From: JABJPM01 sp964344655
GTDB taxonomy: Archaea > Nanobdellota > Nanobdellia > SCGC-AAA011-G17 > PNOQ01
Assembly (NCBI GenBank): GCA_964344655.1
Contig: CAYFOF010000001.1
Coordinates: forward strand, 186,001 to 250,000
Length of the DNA: 64,000 nucleotides
Reading direction: 5' to 3'
Positions 41,455-49,381 of this stretch are shown piece after piece. Each line of letters starts with the position of its first letter. Position 1 is the first letter of the stretch. A program made the translations under genes and the position numbers. The notes beneath the pieces are model-generated. The model ran no database searches. It worked only from the letters and a program-made list of their open reading frames with translations, and was not told the DNA's origin.

Positions 41455-42442
41455 TTCTTTCTTTCTTTAGAATTGATCTTATTTCTTCTTTATTTAAATA
41501 TCTTGTATACCTAGAATCATATTGATTTGGCGATATTGTTGTTTTTCTTTGTTTTTTTGGAGTCATATAGTGAGGAACCCATATATTTTGACTTATCTTG
41601 AAAGATTTCTTTTTTTCTTCTGCTTCCCTTGCTTCTTCTTGAGTTAACAAACACTCATATAGTCTTTCTCCAGGTCTTGCTCCAATTATTTTTATTGGCA
41701 TTTTTTTGGGAGAGAGTTCTTCAATTAACACTTCTGCTAGATCTATTATTTTCATAGCATTCATTTTTAATATTCGCATTTCTTTTCCTTTAGTTTCGGA
41801 AACAACGCCTAAAACTAAATCTACTGCATCATTTATTGTCATGAAAAATCTAGTCATATTTGGATCTGTTATTGTAACTGGGATTTTCTTTTTTATTTGT
41901 TTTTTGAATAAAGGGATTACAGATCCATTTGAATTAAGAACGTTACCAAACCTTACTGTTGAAAATTTTGTTTTTGTTTCACCCATAGATGCATTTTCAA
42001 TTAATTTTTCACCAAGTAATTTTGTTATGCCCATTGTGTTGTTGGGGTTTACTGCTTTGTCTGTGCTTATGTATATGCATTTTTCTACTTCTTGATCTCT
42101 TGCTGCACATATTACATTTTTTAATCCTAAAATATTTGTTTCTATTGCTTCTTGAGTGTTGTATTCGCAAGAGGGAACATGTTTTAATGCAGCACAATGA
42201 ATTATTATGTCAACTCCTTTTGCTGCGAGCATAATTTTTTCTTTGTTTTTTATATCTCCTACTAAAAATCTTACTTCTTTTTTATCTTTTAGTGTTTGTT
42301 GTAGGTAAAATAATGCATTTTCGTTTTGATCTAGAACTCTAATTCTTTTAGTTTGGAAAGTTGATAATTTTTTTACAATGGCTCTTCCTATTGAACCTGC
42401 CCCCCCAGTTATCAATATATCTTTATTTTTGAAATATTTCAT
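41447..42442 (-). CDS. UDP-GlcNAc 4,6-dehydratase, LegB/PseB type
   Basis: This 331-residue extended SDR is of the CapD/PseB branch. The nucleotide loop is TGGAGSIGRA near 13-22, the active-site region is YISTDKAVNPNNTMGITK with Met in place of the usual Tyr as in PseB, and RFGNVLNSNGSVIPLF follows. It removes C6 hydroxyl and oxidises C4 of UDP-GlcNAc, the first step of legionaminic or pseudaminic acid synthesis. It is the last gene of a seven-gene operon running from 48001. Retention or inversion at C5, which separates Leg from Pse, cannot be told by eye. Confidence 0.9.
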   Translation of the reverse strand: MKYFKNKDILITGGAGSIGRAIVKKLSTFQTKRIRVLDQNENALFYLQQTLKDKKEVRFLVGDIKNKEKIMLAAKGVDIIIHCAALKHVPSCEYNTQEAIETNILGLKNVICAARDQEVEKCIYISTDKAVNPNNTMGITKLLGEKLIENASMGETKTKFSTVRFGNVLNSNGSVIPLFKKQIKKKIPVTITDPNMTRFFMTINDAVDLVLGVVSETKGKEMRILKMNAMKIIDLAEVLIEELSPKKMPIKIIGARPGERLYECLLTQEEAREAEEKKKSFKISQNIWVPHYMTPKKQRKTTISPNQYDSRYTRYLNKEEIRSILKKERII

Positions 42443-43530
42443 TTTAAGATGTCCATCAAGTTATCTTTTATGTATTCTATCTCTTCTTCTTTTATTCCTA
42501 TGAAAAAAGGTAATGCAATACTTGTGTTGCTTATTTTTTCTGATATGGGGTAATTTCCTTCTTTGTATCTGAACATTTTTTTGTAAGCACTTTGTAGATG
42601 AATAGATGGGAGATATGGTTTTGTGCTGATTCCCCTCTTGTTTAATTCTTTGATTATCTTATCTCTATCGTGTTTTTCATCAATGTTTATTGCGTATACA
42701 AACCAGCTTTTCTTGCCTGGATTTGGTAATTTTATTCCCTTTATAATACTTAGTTTTTCATTGTATATCTTTGCAATTTTTTCTCTTTCTTTGATTATAA
42801 AGTCTATTTTATTTAATTGAGTTATCCCAAGAGAGCAATTTATATCGCTTAACCTATAGTTGTATCCAATTTTGTCATGATCTAGCCATTGCATGTCTGT
42901 TGATCTTCCTTGATTTCTTAAACTTCTTAGTTCATCGTATAATATTTTATCATTTGTGCAAATTATTCCTCCCTCTCCTGTTGTCATTTGTTTGTTGGGG
43001 TAGAAAGCAAATACAGAGGCAAGTCCAAAACTTCCCACTTTTTGGCCATTATATTCTGTTCCTAAAGATTCGCATGCATCTTCTATTATTGGAATGTTAT
43101 GCTTTTCTGATATTTTTTTTATTTTTTCCATATCGCAAGACTCGCCAAAGATATGGACTGGAAGAATCGCTTTTGTTTTTGGAGTTATTACTTCTTCTAT
43201 TTTTTCCGGATCTATATTTTTTGTTTTTTCATTTATGTCTACAAATACGGGTTTTCCTTTTTCATAGATTATACAATTTGAAGAAGCTATAAAGCTAAAT
43301 GGAGAGGTAATTACTTCGTCTCCTTCTTTTATGTTTAATGCTTTTATACATAAATGCAATCCTGCAGTGCCTGAACTAACTGCTACAGCATATTTTGTTC
43401 CAATGTATTTAGAAAATTTTTTTTCAAATTCTTCTAATTTTGGTCCTAGACTAAGATTTCCGGATTTTAATACTTTTACTACTTCTTGTATATCTTTTTC
43501 ATCGATGTGGGGTTTTGCTATTGGAATCAT
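42439..43530 (-). CDS. DegT-family sugar aminotransferase (LegC/PerA-like)
   Basis: This 363-residue PLP aminotransferase has SSGTAGLHLCIKAL near 52-65, the PLP-ring residues in EDACESLG at 150-157 and catalytic Lys180 in FYPNKQMTTGEGG. It would aminate the 4-keto sugar made by the adjacent dehydratase. 4-base overlaps on both sides couple it to the dehydratase and the acyltransferase. Family members act on UDP-linked 4-keto-6-deoxyhexoses; LegC is the best contextual match. Confidence 0.9.
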   Translation of the reverse strand: MIPIAKPHIDEKDIQEVVKVLKSGNLSLGPKLEEFEKKFSKYIGTKYAVAVSSGTAGLHLCIKALNIKEGDEVITSPFSFIASSNCIIYEKGKPVFVDINEKTKNIDPEKIEEVITPKTKAILPVHIFGESCDMEKIKKISEKHNIPIIEDACESLGTEYNGQKVGSFGLASVFAFYPNKQMTTGEGGIICTNDKILYDELRSLRNQGRSTDMQWLDHDKIGYNYRLSDINCSLGITQLNKIDFIIKEREKIAKIYNEKLSIIKGIKLPNPGKKSWFVYAINIDEKHDRDKIIKELNKRGISTKPYLPSIHLQSAYKKMFRYKEGNYPISEKISNTSIALPFFIGIKEEEIEYIKDNLMDILK

Positions 43531-44183
43531 AAATATCTTTCTCCTATTTTTCTTTCTCTTATTATTTTTGCAGGCACTCCATATGCAATAACAAATGATT
43601 GTATATTATTTACTACCGTAGATCCAGCTCCAATAACTGTGTGTTTTCCGATTTCTATTCCGTGAATTATATTCGCGCCTAAACTTACGGTAGAATATTC
43701 TCCAATTTTTACATTTCCTCCTGTTATTGCGCCAGGAGAAATTGTAACATAATTTTCTAATGTATTGTCATGATCTACTGAAGAACTAGTATTTATTATA
43801 CAATGGTCTCCTATTTCTGTACTACTATTTATCGATGTATTTGCCATTATTACGTTTCCATCTCCCATTTTTACATCTTTAGCCATACTTGAAGAAGGAT
43901 GGACAGCGTTTACAAAATTAAAATTAGGATATTCTGAGATTATTTTTTTAGCAACTTGTGATCTTATCCAGTTGTCTCCGATTGCAATTATTCCCCCGTA
44001 TAGATTTTGAATTCCTCTTATTGTACTTAGGTTTCCTATTACTTTGTAATCTTGCCAGGCTGTGGTTCCTTTTTCCTTATTATCATCTATTGTTCCTAAT
44101 ATGTTATAGATTCCTTGTTTTTCTAATATATCTAGTATTACTTTTCCGTGTCCGCCAGATCCAATTACCACTATATTTTTCAT
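43527..44183 (-). CDS. NeuD/PglD-type hexapeptide acyltransferase
   Basis: This 218-residue protein has an N-terminal Rossmann-like half (VVIGSGGHGKVILDILEKQG) and a left-handed beta-helix half of hexapeptide repeats, with catalytic His in SSSVDHDNTLEN and the terminal VIGAGSTVVNN and GVPAKII motifs. PglD and LegH N-acetylate the 4-amino group of UDP-sugars and NeuD O-acetylates sialic acid. The position beside the aminotransferase favours N-acylation of the freshly aminated sugar. Confidence 0.9.
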   Translation of the reverse strand: MKNIVVIGSGGHGKVILDILEKQGIYNILGTIDDNKEKGTTAWQDYKVIGNLSTIRGIQNLYGGIIAIGDNWIRSQVAKKIISEYPNFNFVNAVHPSSSMAKDVKMGDGNVIMANTSINSSTEIGDHCIINTSSSVDHDNTLENYVTISPGAITGGNVKIGEYSTVSLGANIIHGIEIGKHTVIGAGSTVVNNIQSFVIAYGVPAKIIRERKIGERYL

Positions 44184-44839
44184 TTTCTTATTTGCCTTAC
44201 TAATGAAAATGCCTCAGCATATTCTGAAGATATTTCTGATCCTCTTTTTTGAGAGAGGGCAAGCATAGATCTTGTCGATCTTGGATGAGGATATTCTTTT
44301 AGTTCACTTGCAAATGCTTCCATTGCTTGAATTTTCGTTTGTATGTGTTCATTACTTAATTTTTCATAAACTGTTGGTATAAATGGGATTGTCCCCCATT
44401 CGGTCTCTGATAAAGTTTCATAAGCAAGTATGTTTTCTATATTTTGATTTAGGGGTCTTGTTGCCACTAGTGTTGCATCGTGGATTATTCCATGATCTTT
44501 GTTTATGTCTCCTCTATGTGGAATGTATACTTCTGAAGGATTAATTTCTCTAACTAATGTTGCGATATCATCATTTATTCTTTTTTGAGAAATTGTATCT
44601 AATTTTACGGTTGGATATCCAAGAAAATGTGTATCTGTTATTCCTAAAATATTATTAGATGCTTGTATTTCTTCTCTTTTTCTTTTTATGTATGTTTCTG
44701 ACCAATCTGGGGTGTATGGTTCTGTTGCAACACACAAATATACTTCATTTCCTCTTTCTATATTTTTTGCGATTGTTCCTCCACAACCAAGTACTTCGTC
44801 GTCTGGATGGGGGGCCATTACTAATATTTTTTTTACCAT
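44180..44839 (-). CDS. PIG-L/LmbE-family deacetylase 1
   Basis: This 219-residue zinc amidohydrolase has the AHPDDEVLGCGGT motif near 9-21 with metal ligands His-Asp-Asp, and the second site DINKDHGIIHDA. PIG-L enzymes deacetylate N-acetyl sugars. Placed between the acyltransferase and the 2-epimerase, it may remove an N-acetyl group so that another acyl (possibly formyl, see the next-but-one gene) can be added. A paralog lies at 54065-54769, sharing AMEAFASE/YPHPRS near the C-terminus. Confidence 0.88.
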   Translation of the reverse strand: MVKKILVMAPHPDDEVLGCGGTIAKNIERGNEVYLCVATEPYTPDWSETYIKRKREEIQASNNILGITDTHFLGYPTVKLDTISQKRINDDIATLVREINPSEVYIPHRGDINKDHGIIHDATLVATRPLNQNIENILAYETLSETEWGTIPFIPTVYEKLSNEHIQTKIQAMEAFASELKEYPHPRSTRSMLALSQKRGSEISSEYAEAFSLVRQIRK

Positions 44840-44841
44840 TT

Positions 44842-45990
44842 TTAATATGAAATTTGTTTTTGTATTAAATTATGATCTATTTCTATTGTTGATAGTATTT
44901 CTGCTATTTTTTTTCCAGCATTTCCGTTTCCATATGGAGAATTTGGATTGCTAATTGTTTCTCTGAAATCAGGATCATAAAGTGCGGTATCTATTGATTC
45001 TGTTATTGCTTTTCTATCATGAATACAGTCTATGACATTATTTCCTCTTTCTCTTCCTTCTTGTCTTATTCCTATGTTTATTACGGGGGTTGAAAATGTA
45101 GACGCATCTATCATTCCCGAACTTGAATTTCCTATCATTAAATCTGCGTAAGAGAGTAATGCTATGTAGTCGTTATGAGGGATATTTTTGAAAAGATGAA
45201 AATTTGGATTTTTTTTATTTTCATTTATTTCTCTTATTATTGATTTATATCCTTGATCGTTGTTAGGATATATTATAATAACTTCTAGATCTCTTGATTT
45301 TAATCCTTCTAATGTTTCTTGTATTTGAAATTCTGCTGATTCTGTTTGAGTTGTGATTGGATGTTGTATCATTAATGCTAGGGGATATGCCCCCTTTATT
45401 CCATATTCCTCTAATATTTCTTTTTTTGGAGGAATAGATTGACTAAGAATTGTGTCCAAACTTGGACTTCCTACATTGAAAATATGTTCTGGGTTTTCTC
45501 CCATTGATTCTATCCTTGATGCACTTGTTTGAGTTGCAGGAAAATGTACGTTAGAAATTTTTGTTAATGCATGTCTGAAAGATTCATCTAGTCCTGCTTT
45601 TGTTTTATCTCCTCCATGTACGTGGGCAAGAGGGATTTTATACATCATTGCGGTAGTTGCTGCAGCGTATGTTTCGAATCTATCTCCCAAAAATAAAAAA
45701 ATATCTGGATTTGTTTCAGTGATTATTTTTGATGTGTTTAACATGCATTCTGCCATGTTTTCTATGGTTGCATTTGATGTATCTTTTGACGTTTTTAATG
45801 GAAAACTGTGTACGTTTGGGTATCTCTCTCTTACTAGCTTTGATGTTTGTCCAAATTCTTTAGACATGTGCATTCCAGTCATTATTATGTCTAGATTTAA
45901 ATTTGGATGTTTTTCTATTGCATCCATTACTGGAGTTAGTATGCCAAACTCTGCTCTTGTTCCAGTAAATACTGCTATTTTTCTTGTCAC
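44842..45990 (-). CDS. Hydrolysing UDP-sugar 2-epimerase, NeuC/LegG type
   Basis: This 382-residue GT-B-fold epimerase has FTGTRAEFGILTPVMDAI at the start, FLGDRFETYAAATTAM, VHGGDKTKAGLDESFRHALT and a C-terminal IGNSSSGMIDASTFSTPVIN. It converts a UDP-linked GlcNAc derivative to a free 2-epimer (ManNAc or the 2,4-diacetamido sugar) with loss of UDP. With a LegB/LegC-type pair in the operon, LegG is more likely than NeuC. Confidence 0.92.
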   Translation of the reverse strand: MTRKIAVFTGTRAEFGILTPVMDAIEKHPNLNLDIIMTGMHMSKEFGQTSKLVRERYPNVHSFPLKTSKDTSNATIENMAECMLNTSKIITETNPDIFLFLGDRFETYAAATTAMMYKIPLAHVHGGDKTKAGLDESFRHALTKISNVHFPATQTSASRIESMGENPEHIFNVGSPSLDTILSQSIPPKKEILEEYGIKGAYPLALMIQHPITTQTESAEFQIQETLEGLKSRDLEVIIIYPNNDQGYKSIIREINENKKNPNFHLFKNIPHNDYIALLSYADLMIGNSSSGMIDASTFSTPVINIGIRQEGRERGNNVIDCIHDRKAITESIDTALYDPDFRETISNPNSPYGNGNAGKKIAEILSTIEIDHNLIQKQISY

Positions 45991-46838
45991 TTTATTTCTC
46001 CTTCTGTAACAGATAAATATCTCCCCTCTTGTTCAAAATAAAGACTTGTTGGATTTGATGCTAAATCTTCTAAATTTAGATTTTCAGAGTAAGGGATTCC
46101 TGGGGGCTTTTGTGGGGTTGGTTGGGCTCTCCAAATTATTAATTTTCTTTTGTCTATGTCTTGTATGAATGCTCCTTTATATGGTCGTGAGACGGCTCTT
46201 ATTTTATTGTAAATTGTTTCTAGGTTGTCTTGTGGGGTTATTTTGTTTAGTTTTTTTGGTGATTCAAATACTACTGCTTCAGAATTATTTTGAGATATTC
46301 TAGATTCTAACCCTTTTGCAATTAATGGTAATTGATCTCTTATCATTTTTCTTGCTGCTAAAACACTCTTATTGTAGACATCTTCTGCATGATCATTATC
46401 TTCTATTGTATAACTTTCTTGAGTTATTATATCTCCTTCGTCTGTTCCTTCTGATGTGTATAAGAGTGTGATCCCTGAATTCTTAGTTCCATTCATAATT
46501 TGGTTTATTATTGCTGCTGGCCCCCTTCCATACGGAAGTAAACTTGGATGTGTGGCTATAAATCCTTTTTTTGGGATTGTTAAAACTTCATTTGGGATTA
46601 TCTGTCTCCATCCACTCATTACTACTAAGTCTGGACTTAATTCTATTCTATCAATTAGATGTGTTTTTACACCTAATCTTAGCCAATCTTCTTGGCTTAC
46701 GGAATCGTACATTACTGTTTTTGAATTAGAAGATAAAGTGATTAAATCTGTTATTTGTACTTGAGGATCTTTTAATGATAATCCTTCTTTTAGGAGTTCA
46801 TATCCTAATACATTTGCGGATAACCAAATAGTTTTCAT
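45987..46838 (-). CDS. Formyltransferase-like protein lacking the catalytic Asn
   Basis: This 283-residue protein has an N10-formyl-THF transferase N-domain: ATHPSLLPYGRGPAAIINQI around His97, then GTDEGDI with Asp133, followed by a C-terminal subdomain typical of Fmt/ArnA-type enzymes (ETIYNKIRAVSRPYKGAF). The family triad is Asn-His-Asp. The Asn position is Ala95 (FIATH where family members read INVH). It may still formylate with altered chemistry, or may transfer another group. Placed between NeuC/LegG and NeuB, it probably acts on an amino group of a nonulosonic acid or its precursor. Confidence 0.82.
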   Translation of the reverse strand: MKTIWLSANVLGYELLKEGLSLKDPQVQITDLITLSSNSKTVMYDSVSQEDWLRLGVKTHLIDRIELSPDLVVMSGWRQIIPNEVLTIPKKGFIATHPSLLPYGRGPAAIINQIMNGTKNSGITLLYTSEGTDEGDIITQESYTIEDNDHAEDVYNKSVLAARKMIRDQLPLIAKGLESRISQNNSEAVVFESPKKLNKITPQDNLETIYNKIRAVSRPYKGAFIQDIDKRKLIIWRAQPTPQKPPGIPYSENLNLEDLASNPTSLYFEQEGRYLSVTEGEIK

Positions 46839-48001
46839 TTTTCAAAATTACAATTTTTGGGAGTAATTGGGTCGTCTTCTTTTATGTTTTCTGTTGCAAT
46901 GCAATTGGTGGTTACAAAATTATAGTGTCTGGGGTGAATTCCCCCCATCGGTCTTTTTATTGTTGTATTTTCTGAGGTTAATCTTGTTCCTGTAGATATA
47001 TTTCCTGCAGCAAATAAGCTTTTCCTTATTTCTCCCATAATTTTAAGTTCTGATTCAGTAGGAATTTTTTCTCCGTTTCCTAGTGCTGTAATTAAAGTGT
47101 TGTAATCTGGAGAATCTTCTAATTTGAATTGTTTATGTATTCTATATTCTGCTACTGCATCAATGGGATCTGTTATTCCTTTTTCTTTTATGAGTTTTAT
47201 TGCTTCAACTGTTTCTTTTAATTGACTGGGGGTTAATGAGCTTGTATGATCTGGGCTATTCCCTTTGATTAATTGATCTAATGTAAAATGTTTTTCAAAT
47301 ACGGTTGCTCCTAATGCAGTTGCCATAATTGGGATTTCTATTCCTTGAGTGTGATCAGAATATCCTACTAAAACATTCCCTTCCCTTCTTATTGTGTTCA
47401 TAGCATTTAAATTTACTTCGTCTAGTGGACAAGGATAATTAGTGGTACAATGTAATGCAACTATATCGCTATTTCCTGCTTTTCTTATTGTTTCTATTGC
47501 CTCTAATGTTTCTTCTAATGTTGCCATGCCGGTAGATAATATGATTGGTTTTTGTTTTTTTGCCATGTATGTTAAGAAAGGAATGTTTGTTAAATCTCCT
47601 GAACCCACTTTGTAAGCTGAGACTCCCAAGGATGTTAAATAGTCAATACTTTCTTCCCCTGAATGGGGGGTAGATAAAAAAGTCATTCCATTTTCTTGGC
47701 ATATCCTCATCAAAATTTCATGATTTGTATCACTTAACTCTAATTTTTTTAACATCTCATATTGAGAATCTGCGTTCCCTAAATTTTCTTGTTGATAATC
47801 TGCTTTATTTGCTTTTTTTGTTACTATTGAATCTGTTTTAAATGTTTGAAATTTTAAAGCGTCTATGCCTGCCCATATTCCTACATTTGCTAGTGCTTTG
47901 GCTAAAAACAAATTTCCTTCATGATTTACGCCTGCCTCAGCAATAAAATATGGGGAAAAATTTTCACCTATTTTTCTTCCATTTATCTCTATTTCGTACA
48001 T
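46835..48001 (-). CDS. Nonulosonic acid synthase 1, NeuB/LegI type
   Basis: This 388-residue TIM-barrel enzyme condenses PEP with a six-carbon aminosugar. Motifs: FIAEAGVNHEGNLFLAKALA, LKFQTFKTDSIV, YKVGSGDLTNIPFL, STGMATLEETLEAI, HCTTNYPCP, GYSDHTQGIEIPIMA and EKHFTLD. The C-terminal ~60 residues are a SAF/antifreeze-like domain (ISTGTRLTSENTTIKRPMGG). It is the first gene of the seven-gene operon, with TATA-like TTTATAAATG about 25 bases ahead of the ATG. Best call is legionaminate synthase, though sialate cannot be excluded. Confidence 0.93.
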   Translation of the reverse strand: MYEIEINGRKIGENFSPYFIAEAGVNHEGNLFLAKALANVGIWAGIDALKFQTFKTDSIVTKKANKADYQQENLGNADSQYEMLKKLELSDTNHEILMRICQENGMTFLSTPHSGEESIDYLTSLGVSAYKVGSGDLTNIPFLTYMAKKQKPIILSTGMATLEETLEAIETIRKAGNSDIVALHCTTNYPCPLDEVNLNAMNTIRREGNVLVGYSDHTQGIEIPIMATALGATVFEKHFTLDQLIKGNSPDHTSSLTPSQLKETVEAIKLIKEKGITDPIDAVAEYRIHKQFKLEDSPDYNTLITALGNGEKIPTESELKIMGEIRKSLFAAGNISTGTRLTSENTTIKRPMGGIHPRHYNFVTTNCIATENIKEDDPITPKNCNFEK

Positions 48002-48021
48002 TAAAAATGAGAAAATTGGGG

Positions 48022-48033
48022 CATTTATAAAAC
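48022..48033 (-). promoter_or_regulatory. TATA box of the nonulosonic acid operon
   Basis: GTTTTATAAATG on the minus strand, 21-32 bases before the ATG at 48001. It sits in the 48-base gap after the radical SAM gene and gives the seven-gene operon its own promoter. Confidence 0.55.
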
Positions 48034-48049
48034 ATATGGAATTGAATCT

Positions 48050-49333
48050 TTATTCATCTAAATATTTTATTTGTCCTGTTTTTACATGTTTTTTTCTTGG
48101 TTCCATTCTACTTGGCATACCTGATTTTACTATTGTTGTTTCTCTATATCCACAGTCTGCACAGGCATTGATTTTATGAGCGCAACCTCTTCTGTTCATC
48201 TCCCTCATATGGCTAGATAATTTTCCTGTCCATGCCTCTTCAACACTAGATGTTATTGGAACAACATTGGTATTTCCGCTAATCCCCTTTACTTTCATTT
48301 TTGTAGCTTTTATGCTGCCATCTTCTTGTATTTCTCCAATTACAACTTTTTCTAAATTTTTTGCAGAGAGAATTTCTAATTCTACTCTATCTCCAGGAGA
48401 CTTTTCAGAAGTAACTAATTCTTCTAATTTTTCGTTGTATTCTTCTATTTTAGAAGGTAAAGCCATTTGAGCAAGAGGGAATTTTTGGTAAAGGTCTCCA
48501 CAGCATTGAGTTACTAGCCCATCTGCTAATATAAACATTCTTTGCCATGGCATTTCACAGCAGAAGTCATCTGATACTAACATATTTCCGCCCTTTCCCA
48601 TACTATAATCATTTAATCCGACGAAAGAAACGAAGTCTGCTCCATTTTTTAACCAAAAATCTCTGAAATCGGGTTTGCTATCTTTTGTTTTTGGGAGATC
48701 TACTCTTGAAACTTCTATTATTGGGTATTTTGAACCCATTTCATCACGCAATCTTGCTAATCCTTGAACATGACTTAATGTTCTTTGGAAGTTGCCTAAA
48801 CTGTTTGCATTAGGTCTTCTAATTTGTTCATATTCTTCTGCTATGTGACTGTCTATAGAAAATATTAATTGATGTAATCCAGCATCTATTAGTTCTCTTG
48901 ATCGTTCTTCTGTTAGTAAAACCCCATTTGTATTGAAGCATGTTTGAATTCCTCTATCAGAAGCGTATCCAACCCACTCATGAAGATCTCTTGTTACTAA
49001 GGGTTCTCCTCTGTACATCATTTTTATAGACATTCCTCCTTTTTCTGAGAATTCGTCTATTATATGATTGTACAAATCTCTGGTCATATTTATTGGAGTG
49101 GGTTTTGTTTCATCATATGCTTGAAAACACATAGGACATTCTAGATTGCAAATTGTTGTTGTTTCTATATCTAATTGAATTGGGACTTTGTTTACAATAT
49201 CTCCTTGAGGATACTCATTCCACCTTCTTAACATTTCTTGATTATCTGCAGCGTTATAGTGATATATTTCTCCTTCTTTTCTTCCTACTAATTCTACTGT
49301 TGGAGTTATGTAAGGTCTGACTCTTTTTGCCAT
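48050..49333 (-). CDS. Radical SAM protein with SPASM-like C-terminus
   Basis: This 427-residue protein has the [4Fe-4S] motif CNLECPMC with Cys62, Cys66 and Cys69, and the typical MMYRGEP, CFNTNGVLL and IFSIDSH strands. A SPASM-type half has CCEMPWQRMFILADGLVTQC and a final CAHKINACADCGY. An insertion of about 90 charged residues splits the SPASM cysteines between CCGDLYQK and EEAWTGK. Substrate unknown. The location between two nonulosonic acid gene sets suggests modification of a sugar or of a glycosylated protein. Confidence 0.88.
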   Translation of the reverse strand: MAKRVRPYITPTVELVGRKEGEIYHYNAADNQEMLRRWNEYPQGDIVNKVPIQLDIETTTICNLECPMCFQAYDETKPTPINMTRDLYNHIIDEFSEKGGMSIKMMYRGEPLVTRDLHEWVGYASDRGIQTCFNTNGVLLTEERSRELIDAGLHQLIFSIDSHIAEEYEQIRRPNANSLGNFQRTLSHVQGLARLRDEMGSKYPIIEVSRVDLPKTKDSKPDFRDFWLKNGADFVSFVGLNDYSMGKGGNMLVSDDFCCEMPWQRMFILADGLVTQCCGDLYQKFPLAQMALPSKIEEYNEKLEELVTSEKSPGDRVELEILSAKNLEKVVIGEIQEDGSIKATKMKVKGISGNTNVVPITSSVEEAWTGKLSSHMREMNRRGCAHKINACADCGYRETTIVKSGMPSRMEPRKKHVKTGQIKYLDE

Positions 49334-49353
49334 TTTTTGTTTTTTTGAAATTA

Positions 49354-49370
49354 AACTTATAAATCTTGTG
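49354..49370 (-). promoter_or_regulatory. TATA box with CACAAGA upstream motif (radical SAM gene)
   Basis: CACAAGATTTATAAGTT on the minus strand, about 20 bases before the ATG at 49333. It is a one-base variant of the CACAAGATATATAA found ahead of the genes at 54014 and 57704. Confidence 0.55.
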
Positions 49371-49381
49371 CAATTTGTTTC

